Positions 54,661 through 62,894 of a stretch of DNA of 64,000 nucleotides are shown here, in pieces. The DNA is from Streptomyces sp. NRRL B-1140. GTDB taxonomy: Bacteria; Actinomycetota; Actinomycetes; Streptomycetales; Streptomycetaceae. The notes beneath the pieces are model-generated. The model ran no database searches, was not told the origin of the DNA, and saw nothing but the letters and a program-made list of their open reading frames with translations. Location of the stretch: the NCBI RefSeq assembly GCF_001280065.1, contig NZ_LGEA01000090.1, forward strand, positions 1 to 64,000, given 5' to 3'. A program made the translations under genes and the position numbers. The stretch's first letter is position 1; every line of letters begins with the position of its first letter.

Positions 54661-55521
54661 CTACTTGACCGCGCCCGCCATCACGCCGGACACGAACTGC
54701 CGTTGGAACGCGAAGAACACGGCCAGCGGGATGACCATCGAGATGAACGCGCCGGGTGCCAGCACGTCGATGTTGTTGCCGAACTGCCGTACCTGCGTCT
54801 GCAGTGCGACCGTGATCGGCTGGCTCCCGGAGTCCGAGAAGATCAGCGCGACGAGCAGGTCGTTCCACACCCACAGGAACTGGAAGATGCCGAGCGCCGC
54901 GATCGCCGGGGCGCCGAGCGGCATCACGACACGGAAGAACAGGCGCAGTTCGCCCGCGCCGTCCAGGCGCGCCGCCTCCAGCAGCTCTTTCGGGATCTCC
55001 GCGAAGAAGTTCCGCAGCAGGAACACGGCGAAGGGCAGGCCGAAGCCGACGTGGAAGAGCACCACGCCGAGCACCGAGCCGAAGATGCCGATGCTGCCGA
55101 AGAGTTCGGCGATCGGGATCAGCGCCACCTGCACGGGCACGACCAGCAGACCGACCACGCCCAGGAACCACCAGTCCCGGCCGGGGAACTCCATCCACGC
55201 GAAGGCGTAGCCGGCCAGCGAACCGATGATCACGACGAGCAGCGTCGCCGGCACGGTGATCCAGACCGTGTTCACCAGGGAGCTGGTGATGTCCTCGTTC
55301 TCCAGCAGCTTCGCGTAACTGTCGAAGGTGATCTGCGAGGGCTCGGTGAACACCTTCCACCAGCCGCTCGCCGCGATGTCCTCCGGCGTACGGAGACTGG
55401 ACAGCAGCAGCCCGATGGTCGGCACCAGCCAGAACAGCCCGACGACGACGAGGAACACCCGCAGCACCCCGCCGCTGACCGCCTCGGCCAGCCGCGACCC
55501 CAGCGACTGCCTGGCCTTCAT
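54661..55521 (-). CDS. Carbohydrate ABC transporter permease (CUT1, MalG type)
   Basis: 286 residues from ATG 55521, in an ATGA overlap with the partner permease; longer frames upstream lie inside that gene. Six membrane helices with the ATPase-docking EAA loop IPKELLEAARLDGAGELRLFFRVVMPL (residues about 182-208). It ends FQRQFVSGVMAGAVK, the typical MalG-family finish. It forms the channel with the 55518 permease and imports a sugar delivered by the lipoprotein encoded at 56869. No ATP-binding gene is present; in Streptomyces the shared ATPase MsiK usually serves such importers. Confidence 0.93.
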   Translation of the reverse strand: MKARQSLGSRLAEAVSGGVLRVFLVVVGLFWLVPTIGLLLSSLRTPEDIAASGWWKVFTEPSQITFDSYAKLLENEDITSSLVNTVWITVPATLLVVIIGSLAGYAFAWMEFPGRDWWFLGVVGLLVVPVQVALIPIAELFGSIGIFGSVLGVVLFHVGFGLPFAVFLLRNFFAEIPKELLEAARLDGAGELRLFFRVVMPLGAPAIAALGIFQFLWVWNDLLVALIFSDSGSQPITVALQTQVRQFGNNIDVLAPGAFISMVIPLAVFFAFQRQFVSGVMAGAVK

Positions 55522-56864
55522 CGCCGCACCTCCCGCCTGAGCCTGCGCACGTTGAACCACATCACCGGCACCACGAGCAGCAGCAGGAACACCGAGATGG
55601 CGCTGGCGATGCCCGGCTGGTCCTCGGAGAAGCCCTTGCGGTACAGCTCCAGCGCGAGGACGTTCGCGTCGTCCTGGGAGGAGCCCGGAGCGATGATGAA
55701 GACCAGGTCGAAGATCTTCAGCACGTTGATCATCAGAGTGACGGCGACGACCGCCAGGACCGGCGCCAGCAGCGGCACCGTGACCCGTCTGAACACCTGC
55801 CACTCACTCGCGCCGTCCACCCGCGCCGCCTCCAGCAGCTCCCGGGGCACGCTCGCCAGCCCGGCCGCGATCAGCACCATCGCGAAGCCCGCCCACATCC
55901 AGATGTACGAGCCGATGATGGATGGGGTGACCAGGGACGGGCCGAGCCAGTCCAGACCGTTGTACGGCTCCTTGAAGTTGCTCGCCGGGAGCCTCAGCTG
56001 GGCCCCGTCGGCCGAGGCGGGCAGCTTGAAGGTGCCGTCGCCCGCGGCCGTCGTCGACGCCACGACCTTGCCGTCCTTGACGGCCTCGATCCGCATGCCG
56101 GCGTAGCCCAGCTCGGACGGATCGACGCTGTTGAGCGTGCCGACGCCCTTGCCGCGCGTGAAGTCCTGCCACGTCGTGCCCGTGACCTTGCCCGGCTCGG
56201 GCTTCGGCGCCACCGCGGCCTTCACGCCGTCGGGCAGCTGATCGGGCGCCACCCCCACCAGGGGCAGCGAGACCGCCTCGCCCGTGCGGACGGGCGACGT
56301 GGTGATGAACGCGCCCCCACCGGCCGGCTTCAGCGGCGAGTCGCGGCCCGGGTGGGCCTTCGGGAACGCCGAGGCCTGGGCGAACGTGTCGTGCACGCCC
56401 ACCCACACCGCGTTCGCGACGCCCTTGTCCGGGTCCTGGTCGTACACCAGGCGGAAGATGATGCCCGCCGCCAGCATCGAGATCGCCATCGGCATGAAGA
56501 CGACCAGCTTGAACGCCGTACCCCAGCGCACCCGTTCGGTCAGCACCGCGAAGATCAGGCCGAGCGCGGTCGCGATCGTCGGCGCGAACACCACCCAGAT
56601 GATGTTGTTCTTCAGCGCGGTGCGGATGCCCTCGTCGGTGAAGAGGGCCTTGTAGTTGTCTATTCCGGCGAAGCCGTTACCGGACTGGTCGTAGAAGCTG
56701 CGCACGACCGAGTACCCGATCGGGTACACCACGAGCGCGCCGAGCAGGACGAGCGCGGGCAGCAGGAACAGCGCCGCGACGGTCCTGCGGGTACCGGTCA
56801 CACTCCTGCGCGACGTGGGAGCGGCAGGGGGCTCGGTGCCCCCTGCCGCCGGAACCGACGTCAT
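55518..56864 (-). CDS. Carbohydrate ABC transporter permease with large extracytoplasmic insertion (MalF type)
   Basis: 448 residues, about 150 more than a usual CUT1 permease. Membrane helices occupy residues 28-160 and 312-440, and the EAA loop is VPRELLEAARVDGASEWQVFRRVTVPL. Between them, about residues 160-310 form a hydrophilic domain containing a small beta-sandwich-like segment (MRIEAVKDGKVVASTTAAGD). This is placed like the P2 loop of E. coli MalF, where it contacts the binding protein. The start ATG 56864 lies four bases after the binding protein stop. Confidence 0.9.
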   Translation of the reverse strand: MTSVPAAGGTEPPAAPTSRRSVTGTRRTVAALFLLPALVLLGALVVYPIGYSVVRSFYDQSGNGFAGIDNYKALFTDEGIRTALKNNIIWVVFAPTIATALGLIFAVLTERVRWGTAFKLVVFMPMAISMLAAGIIFRLVYDQDPDKGVANAVWVGVHDTFAQASAFPKAHPGRDSPLKPAGGGAFITTSPVRTGEAVSLPLVGVAPDQLPDGVKAAVAPKPEPGKVTGTTWQDFTRGKGVGTLNSVDPSELGYAGMRIEAVKDGKVVASTTAAGDGTFKLPASADGAQLRLPASNFKEPYNGLDWLGPSLVTPSIIGSYIWMWAGFAMVLIAAGLASVPRELLEAARVDGASEWQVFRRVTVPLLAPVLAVVAVTLMINVLKIFDLVFIIAPGSSQDDANVLALELYRKGFSEDQPGIASAISVFLLLLVVPVMWFNVRRLRREVRR

Positions 56865-56868
56865 GACG

Positions 56869-58281
56869 TCAGTTCCCGTACGCCGCGGCTGCTTCGGCCT
56901 CCAGCTTCGCCTGGGTCCCCGCGATGTCCTTCGGGTTCTTCAGGAAGTCCTGGAGGATCTTCCACTCGCCCTTTCCGGGCGTGCCGCCGAAGGCCTGCGG
57001 GGCCTGGTCGGACATGTCGAAGCGGAAGTCGTCACCGGCGTCGATGAGCGCCTTGGCGATCTTCTGCTGCACCGCGTTCGGATAGTCGGAGTTCGGCACG
57101 TTCTTGTTCGGCGACAGGTAGCCGCCCAGCTTGGCCTGGATCGACGCAGCGTCCGGCGAGGCGAGCCAGGTCGCCAGGGCCTGCGAGCCCTTCGAGTCCT
57201 CAAGGATCACGGCCGCGTCGCCGCCCGAGACCACCGGACCCTGGTCACCCACGGCCGGGAACGGGAACACCTTCGCGTCCGTCCCGATCTTCATGCTCGA
57301 CGGGATGTTGACCTGCGCGAAGTCACCCGCCGCGACCATGGCCGCCTTGGGCTGGTCCCCGCCGGTGAACACCTGCGTGACGGAGGCCGGGAAGTCGGTC
57401 TGCAACGCCCCGTTCGCCCCGCCCGCGATCCAGTCGGGCTTGCCCCAGACCTGCGCGAGGGTGGTCAGCGCGTCCTTCACGGACGGGTCGGTCCACTTGA
57501 TCTCGTGCTTGGCCAGCTGGTCGTACTTCTCCGGGCCGGCCTGGGAGAGGTAGACGTTCTCGAACCAGTCGGTCAGCGTCCAGCCCTCGGCCCCGCCGAT
57601 GGAGAACGGGGTGACGCCGGAGTCGGAGACCGTCTGCGCGGTGTTCAGCAGGTCCGGCCAGGTCTCGGGCTCACTGGCCCCCGCGTTCTCGAAGACCTGG
57701 TTGTTGTACCAGATCAGGGACTTGTTGGCGGCCTTGTAGTAGACGCCGTACGGCTTGCCGCCCACCTTGCCGATGTCCTGCCAGCCCTGCGAGTAGTTCT
57801 CGCCGAGCTCCTTGACGGTGTCGGAGCCCAGCTGTTTGGCCCAGCCCTTGTCGACGGCCTGCTTGATGGCGCCGGGCTGCGGCAGCATCACGATGTCCGG
57901 CGGCTGCCCGCCGGCCACCTTCGAACCGATGAAGTTGATGATGGGGTCCTGTGCGGGCACGAACGTGACCTTGGCGCCCGTGCGCTTCTCGAACTCCTGC
58001 AGGACCTTCTTGAAGTTGGCCTGTTCCGTGCCGGTCCACACGGCGGCGATCTCCAGGCTCGTTCCGTCGAGCTTGGGAAGGGTGACGTTGTTGCCGGTTT
58101 CCGTGGTGTCGCCCGTGCTTCCACCGCTGTCGGTGTCGCTGCTTCCGCAGGCGCTCAGCGAGAGCGCGAGGGCTCCCGCTGCGACGGCGGCCGCGGCCTT
58201 GACGGCTCTGCGGCTCTGGGGGGTCGCCGTGTCCCGCCTGGGCGACCAGCGTGTCCGGATGGTGCTGCTCGTCATGCGCAT
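56869..58281 (-). CDS. Sugar-binding lipoprotein of an ABC transporter (family 1)
   Basis: 470 residues from ATG 58281 (MRMTSSTIRTR); a frame 31 codons longer lacks a signal peptide start. Twin arginines and a hydrophobic stretch lead to the lipobox LSACGSS near residue 43, followed by a Ser/Gly/Asp/Thr-rich linker. The mature part has family 1 features such as FEKRTGAKVTFV, PDIVMLPQPG and KSLIWYNNQVFENAG. It captures a mono- or oligosaccharide outside the membrane; specificity cannot be told. It is the first gene of the transporter operon. Confidence 0.92.
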   Translation of the reverse strand: MRMTSSTIRTRWSPRRDTATPQSRRAVKAAAAVAAGALALSLSACGSSDTDSGGSTGDTTETGNNVTLPKLDGTSLEIAAVWTGTEQANFKKVLQEFEKRTGAKVTFVPAQDPIINFIGSKVAGGQPPDIVMLPQPGAIKQAVDKGWAKQLGSDTVKELGENYSQGWQDIGKVGGKPYGVYYKAANKSLIWYNNQVFENAGASEPETWPDLLNTAQTVSDSGVTPFSIGGAEGWTLTDWFENVYLSQAGPEKYDQLAKHEIKWTDPSVKDALTTLAQVWGKPDWIAGGANGALQTDFPASVTQVFTGGDQPKAAMVAAGDFAQVNIPSSMKIGTDAKVFPFPAVGDQGPVVSGGDAAVILEDSKGSQALATWLASPDAASIQAKLGGYLSPNKNVPNSDYPNAVQQKIAKALIDAGDDFRFDMSDQAPQAFGGTPGKGEWKILQDFLKNPKDIAGTQAKLEAEAAAAYGN

Positions 58282-58419
58282 GACTGCCCCGCTTCTTCGT
58301 TCCTCGTCGAACGTCGAGCGCGCTCCCGTGCGATCTGGTCTACGCCCGGGTGTGCGGGGGCGGCAAGATGGCATCGGCTGTCAAGCGGGGGATCGTGACT
58401 CCCTCGTGACCAGGGACGC

Positions 58420-58442
58420 GGCCCCATGGCGCGGGTGGGGCC
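58420..58442 (-). terminator. Terminator after the FHA-FtsK-like gene
   Basis: GGCCCCA (58420-58426) pairs with TGGGGCC (58436-58442) around a 9-base loop, 15 bases past the stop of the minus-strand gene at 58458. It separates that gene from the sugar transporter operon, whose promoter must lie within 58282-58420. I could not place the promoter. Confidence 0.7.
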
Positions 58443-58457
58443 GATGACCCTCCCCGC

Positions 58458-61400
58458 TCACAGGAGCGACGGCACCTTCGCAGCCGCGACCTCCCGGGCC
58501 GCCCTTTCCAGCGCGCTGGCCAACAGTGCCAGGTCGGTCGGGCCGTTTCCGAGTTCCCGCACCGGACGCCGGGCCGGAGGGTCACCCATGCGGTGCCATT
58601 CGAGGGGGACGACCGTGGGACGCAGCGTCGCCGTCCGCGGGATCCGGCCGGTCACCCGGCCGCCCTGGAACGGGGTGACCCGCCCGTCCGCACCGGTCAG
58701 CCTTCCCCGGCCGGGCGCGGGCTCGTCCGGGCCCGCGGCGGGGGCGTCGAGCACGACGCGCAGGGTGGCCCGGCGCGCCGGTTCCGTCTCCGCCGTGCGG
58801 GCGCACGGACCGGTGGCCGCCACCAGATGGACGCCGAGCCGCTCGCCGTCCCGGGCCACCGCCTCCAGTGCGCGCATCACCGACCCGGCCGCCGGCCGCC
58901 CGGTGGAGCCGAGCGCCGGGGCGACCAGCGCGTCCAGGTCGTCGACGACCACGACGAGCCGGGGCAGCGGGGGCGCGGCCGCCTCCGTCTGCCGCCGGGC
59001 CGCGCCGGGCCGCAGCCGCATGGTGGAACTGGACGGCGAGTCGAGGTCGCCGGCCCCTCCCGCCCCGGCCGCGTCGGCCTGGGCACCGCCCCGGGCCGAC
59101 GCCGTGCGCTGCGCGACCATACGGCCCGACAGCTCGCGGCCCGTGTGCCACTCGGCGAAGTCGGACCGCCCGAGCAGCTCGGCGCGCCGTTTCAGCTCGG
59201 CGGTCAGCGACTGCGCGAACTCCCGCATCCGGACCGGGTCGTGGGCCATGAGCAGCGTGGTGACGTGCGGTACGTCCGTACAGACCTGCAGTCCCTCGCC
59301 GTTGCCGCCGCCCGCGCCCGGGCCGCCCCGGCCGTCGACCAGCACGATGCCGAGGCGGTCCGGCCGCTCGGCGGCGGCCAGGGACGCGACGATCGACCGC
59401 AGCAGCTCCGTGCGGCCGCTGCCCGCAGGGCCCTCGATCAGCAGATGCGGCCCCTGGGCGGCGAGGTCCGCGCCGACCGGACCGCGCGGCCCGGCGCCGA
59501 GCACGGCGCGCACCCGCCCGCCCAGCGCCTCGGCGTCGTCGGCCGCGTCCGCCCAGCGCGCCATCAGCGACGCAGGGGTGGCGCGGGCCAGGCCCAGTTC
59601 GTCCAGCAGCCGGGCCGCCTGCGGCAGCGGTGCGGAGACCCGCGGCTGGCGCTCGCTCGCCGGGCCGTCCGTCCGCAGGGGCGCCAGCGCCCGCGCGAAC
59701 CGCTCGGCCCAGGCCGCCGAGACGGCGTCGACGGTGGCGACCGTGCCGTGTCCGACGGGCCCCGCCGACGAACCGTCGCCGCCGGTACGGGCCACGCGCA
59801 CCAGCCGCAGGGCCGTCGCCACGTCCCCGCTGAGCAGCGCGACCGCGCCGCACTGCCGGAAGACCGGCGCGACCGAACAGGCCGCCTCGTACGTCTCGGT
59901 CACCGGCGAGGCCGGGGAGGCGGCGGCCGTCTCGGCCAGGCAGACGACATGGATTCCGGCCCGGGGGCCCTCCAGCGCCAGGCGCGCGAGGGCTCCGCTC
60001 AGATCGGCACCGCCGGGATCGCCGTCGACGACCACGACCGTGTACGGGCCGGGGAAGCGTTCTGCCGTGTCGCCGCCCGCGCCGTCCTGGGCCCACGAGG
60101 GGCGGCGGGGCGCCGGGACGGGAGCGTCGGCTCCGGGGCCGCCGGCCTGACCCGTGTCCGCCAGATGGTCCTCCAGACGGCGGGTCAGCTCGTCGCAACG
60201 CGCGGCGGCCTGCTCCCGGTCGTGGGCCAGGAGCAGCCGGCAGTCCTGTCCGTGCCCCGGGCGCACGTGCGGCAGCCAGCCCAGCCAGGACCAGTCGGCG
60301 GTGCGCTCCTGAAGGGAACGGGAGCGGTCCGCGGCGATCAGGACGATCTCCAGCGTGTCGGGGGAGTGCAGGGCGGTGAGCTGGGCCAGGACGGCACGCG
60401 TCAGCCCGGCCAGCCGCGCCCGCGGCCCGGCCAGTCCCAGTGCGCCGACCTCGCGCAGACCGGCGGTCACGGGGACGGCGGGCAGCAGGCCCGAGCCGTC
60501 CGGTGCCGCCCGGTCGGCCGTGCCGAGGCGCACGGCGAGCGCCTCCGGGTGGCCGGGGCCGCGCTCCCACAGCCGGGGTCCCGGACCGAGGGCCGTGAGC
60601 AGCAGCGTGGCCGGGTCCGGCCAGGTCTCCGGGGCGGACGGCACGACGACCGGGTGGTGCTCCGCGGCCACCGTCGCCGCGGGCTCGTCCTCGTACGTCT
60701 CGCGTGGTTCCGCCGCCCGCTCGCCGCGCCCCCCGGTGAGCCGCCGCGCCCACGCCCCGAGCCCGCCGCGCCTGCGGGTACCCGGGGGCACGTCGGTGCC
60801 GCGCAGGGGAGTGCCCTTGCGCCCACGACCGGCCCGCTGGTCCGCCAGGGCCGGGTCGTCGGCGCCGGGGTCCGGGTCCCAGGGGCGGTGACCGCTTCCG
60901 TCCGCGGCGCCGGTGCCGTACGCCGGTCCGGCCCCGGCACGACCCGCATGCGTGTCCCCGACACCGCCGGTCGCCGGGCCCGCATCGCGCTGCCGCGCGG
61001 CGCCGGGAGGAGCGAGGGACGACGAATCCTGAGCGGCATCGCGCTGCCGAGCGGTCCGGAGCGTGTCCTCCTGCGAACCGGGGCGCGGCCCGTGGACCTC
61101 CGGGGACCCGGCGGCCCCCGACGCTGATCCACTCCCGGCCGTCTGCCGCCGCGTCTCACCCCCCCTGCCGCCGGGCGGCACTTCGCTCCAACCGTCTCCG
61201 GCGTGGGCGGCGCCCCCGGTGCTGGGGGGCGGCATCTCGCTCCGGCGTCGGGAGCGGGCTTCGCTGTCGGCGTCTGGGAGCGAGACCTCGCTTCGGCGTC
61301 CCGGCCGGACTTCGCCGCGGGTGCCCGGGGGCGGTACTTCGCCCCGGTGGCTCCCGGCATGGGCGGCGGCCGAGACCTCGTCGTGGTGGCCTCCGGCGTG

Positions 61401-62531
61401 GGCGGTGCCTGCGGCACCCAAGGACGGCGGGTCGCTCCGGCTCCCCGCTCGGGTCTCGTTGCCGGCGCCCTGGTGCGGCACCTCGCTCCGGTGGCCCCCC
61501 GGGCGGGCCTCGCCCGCACCGTCCGCAGCGCGGGGCCCCTGGCCGTGCCCCCGCTCCTGCGGCGCATCCGACCTGGTGCCGCCGCCCTGGATCCCCGGCG
61601 CTTCCGGCCCCGGACCCCCGCCGCCTATCCGCAGCGCTTCGGGCGCCGAGCCCGCACTGCCGCTCCCGGCCCGCGCCGCTTCCGGACCGGGGCCCGCACC
61701 CTCGCCCTCGATCCACGGCGCCCCGCCCTGTCCCGGCACCACAGCCGGATCCGCCGAGCCGCGCGCGGGAGCGGCCGGTGTGCCCAGGACCGCCGGGCCG
61801 TGGGCGTGGTGCGTGGAGTCCGTGGGGCCGGCCGTCCTCGGAGCGGCCCCGCCGGTGGCAGGTGCCTCCACGGGCCCGGCCACGCGCACGTGCCCCTCCC
61901 CGTCCGGGGTCGTCTCCACCCGGCCCCCCGGCCCCCCGGCGGGAGCCAGCCGCAGGGCCGACTCGCCGATCCGCAGCAGCGCACCCGGCACGAAGGGGAC
62001 CGCCCGGCCGCCCACCCGCGCGCCGCTCACCGTCGTGCCGTTCGTGGAGTCCAGGTCGGCGACCGCGACGCGGCCGTCCGCGCTCACCGTCACCGCGCAG
62101 TGCAGCCGGGAGACGTCCGGGTCGTCGAGCGGTACGTCCGCGTCCGCGGAGCGGCCGATGCGGATCTCGCCGCCGTGGAGGAGATGGACACCACCGGCGT
62201 CCGGACCGGCCACGACCTGCAGCTGGGCCGGGGCGTCCGCCAGCTCCGGGTGCGGCTCCGGCTCGCCCGGCGCGCCGACGGACAGCACGGCGCCGTCGGT
62301 CAGCGGCGGCTCGCCGAGCGTGCAGCGCTGGGCGTCCAGCCGGTGCTCCCCGGCATACAACACGGGTGTGCCCGAGCCGTCACCGCCGCAGACCGCCTGG
62401 GCGAGCGCCGACGCCACCGCGGCGAGCGCCGTACCGGCGGGTGCCGTGACCAGCACGTCGGTGCGCGGGGCGCGATCCCGCGCCGGCGCCGACGGGCCCA
62501 GCGGATCTACGACGGTCAGCCGGATCTGCAT
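58458..62531 (-). CDS. FHA domain-containing FtsK/SpoIIIE-like protein
   Basis: 1357 residues from ATG 62531 (MQIRLTVVDP); a longer frame begins 64 codons upstream but reads as leader. The FHA domain (about 103-195) has IGRSADADVPLDDPDVSRLHC and DSTNGTTV, keeping the Arg126, Ser141, His144 and Asn164 phosphothreonine-binding set. A disordered region (about 200-640) includes 17-18-residue repeats. FtsK/SpoIIIE-type ATPase-like segments follow; the best has GPAGSGRTELL near residue 1030 (Arg replacing the Walker Lys) and LVVVVDDLDAL near 1195. No membrane helix is obvious. It probably recognises phosphorylated partners of the divergent Ser/Thr kinase. Related to EssC-like proteins only in architecture. 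Confidence 0.88.
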   Translation of the reverse strand: MQIRLTVVDPLGPSAPARDRAPRTDVLVTAPAGTALAAVASALAQAVCGGDGSGTPVLYAGEHRLDAQRCTLGEPPLTDGAVLSVGAPGEPEPHPELADAPAQLQVVAGPDAGGVHLLHGGEIRIGRSADADVPLDDPDVSRLHCAVTVSADGRVAVADLDSTNGTTVSGARVGGRAVPFVPGALLRIGESALRLAPAGGPGGRVETTPDGEGHVRVAGPVEAPATGGAAPRTAGPTDSTHHAHGPAVLGTPAAPARGSADPAVVPGQGGAPWIEGEGAGPGPEAARAGSGSAGSAPEALRIGGGGPGPEAPGIQGGGTRSDAPQERGHGQGPRAADGAGEARPGGHRSEVPHQGAGNETRAGSRSDPPSLGAAGTAHAGGHHDEVSAAAHAGSHRGEVPPPGTRGEVRPGRRSEVSLPDADSEARSRRRSEMPPPSTGGAAHAGDGWSEVPPGGRGGETRRQTAGSGSASGAAGSPEVHGPRPGSQEDTLRTARQRDAAQDSSSLAPPGAARQRDAGPATGGVGDTHAGRAGAGPAYGTGAADGSGHRPWDPDPGADDPALADQRAGRGRKGTPLRGTDVPPGTRRRGGLGAWARRLTGGRGERAAEPRETYEDEPAATVAAEHHPVVVPSAPETWPDPATLLLTALGPGPRLWERGPGHPEALAVRLGTADRAAPDGSGLLPAVPVTAGLREVGALGLAGPRARLAGLTRAVLAQLTALHSPDTLEIVLIAADRSRSLQERTADWSWLGWLPHVRPGHGQDCRLLLAHDREQAAARCDELTRRLEDHLADTGQAGGPGADAPVPAPRRPSWAQDGAGGDTAERFPGPYTVVVVDGDPGGADLSGALARLALEGPRAGIHVVCLAETAAASPASPVTETYEAACSVAPVFRQCGAVALLSGDVATALRLVRVARTGGDGSSAGPVGHGTVATVDAVSAAWAERFARALAPLRTDGPASERQPRVSAPLPQAARLLDELGLARATPASLMARWADAADDAEALGGRVRAVLGAGPRGPVGADLAAQGPHLLIEGPAGSGRTELLRSIVASLAAAERPDRLGIVLVDGRGGPGAGGGNGEGLQVCTDVPHVTTLLMAHDPVRMREFAQSLTAELKRRAELLGRSDFAEWHTGRELSGRMVAQRTASARGGAQADAAGAGGAGDLDSPSSSTMRLRPGAARRQTEAAAPPLPRLVVVVDDLDALVAPALGSTGRPAAGSVMRALEAVARDGERLGVHLVAATGPCARTAETEPARRATLRVVLDAPAAGPDEPAPGRGRLTGADGRVTPFQGGRVTGRIPRTATLRPTVVPLEWHRMGDPPARRPVRELGNGPTDLALLASALERAAREVAAAKVPSLL
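61150..61515 (-). repeat. Tandem 17-18-residue repeats within the FHA-FtsK-like gene
   Basis: About seven degenerate units of 51-57 bases, each encoding a core like R-S-E-V-P-P-P between Gly/Ala/His-rich spacers (for example HRSEVPHQGAGNE, HRGEVPPPGTRGE, RRSEMPPPSTGG, GWSEVPPGGRGGE). One unit is shorter. They lie in the disordered linker, so copy number may vary between strains. Confidence 0.65.
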
Positions 62532-62642
62532 CGCCGTCAGCGGTCCCTTCTGCCCGGGCGCGGAGTCCCCCACCCCGCCCCGGCACGTCGGCCAGTAACT
62601 GGCAGCATCCTCGCACCTGCCACTGACAGTGCGCCCCTCGCT

Positions 62643-62739
62643 CCGGAAAAGGTGATCTTGAATGGTCGGCTCTGCCCGCAAAAGTGCCTGAGAGATGACC
62701 CACAGCCGACCGCTTGAGATCACTCACGTTCCTCTCCGG
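62643..62739. ncRNA. Candidate structured RNA or regulatory dyad in the kinase/FHA intergenic region
   Basis: Three nested perfect helices: CCGGA (62643-62647) with TCCGG (62735-62739); GTGATCT (62652-62658) with AGATCAC (62717-62723); GGTCGGCT (62664-62671) with AGCCGACC (62704-62711). The two inner helices are separated by a symmetrical 5 by 5 internal loop and enclose a 32-base loop. Direction is unknown. It could be a leader element of either divergent gene or a DNA binding site. No known riboswitch class fits. Confidence 0.5.
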
Positions 62740-62894
62740 CAACCACGAGACCGAGGTGAGCGTCTTCCCTTCGAACGAGTGTGAGGGCCGCGACGTAAGA
62801 CCCACAGAAAGACGACACTCCGGTCCCCGGCCCCCCGGCACTACAGTGGGTCGGACAGGCCAGCAGGCAAGGCAAGCACCAGGGAGCGCATGAC

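Noticed and set aside
58458..62531. EssC-type component of a type VII secretion system
   Set aside because: FHA plus FtsK-like layout is similar, but there are no membrane helices, the P-loop is altered and no WXG100, EccB/D or mycosin genes are nearby.
62670..62730. TPP riboswitch on the plus strand (GTGCCTGAGAG...ACCC)
   Set aside because: The later conserved CTGATCTGGGTAATGCCAGCG-like half is absent.
62640..62745. Glycine riboswitch on the minus strand
   Set aside because: CTCTCAGG and GGAGAGG are present, but the conserved GCCGAAGGRGCAA core and spacing are missing; kept only as an unclassified structured element.
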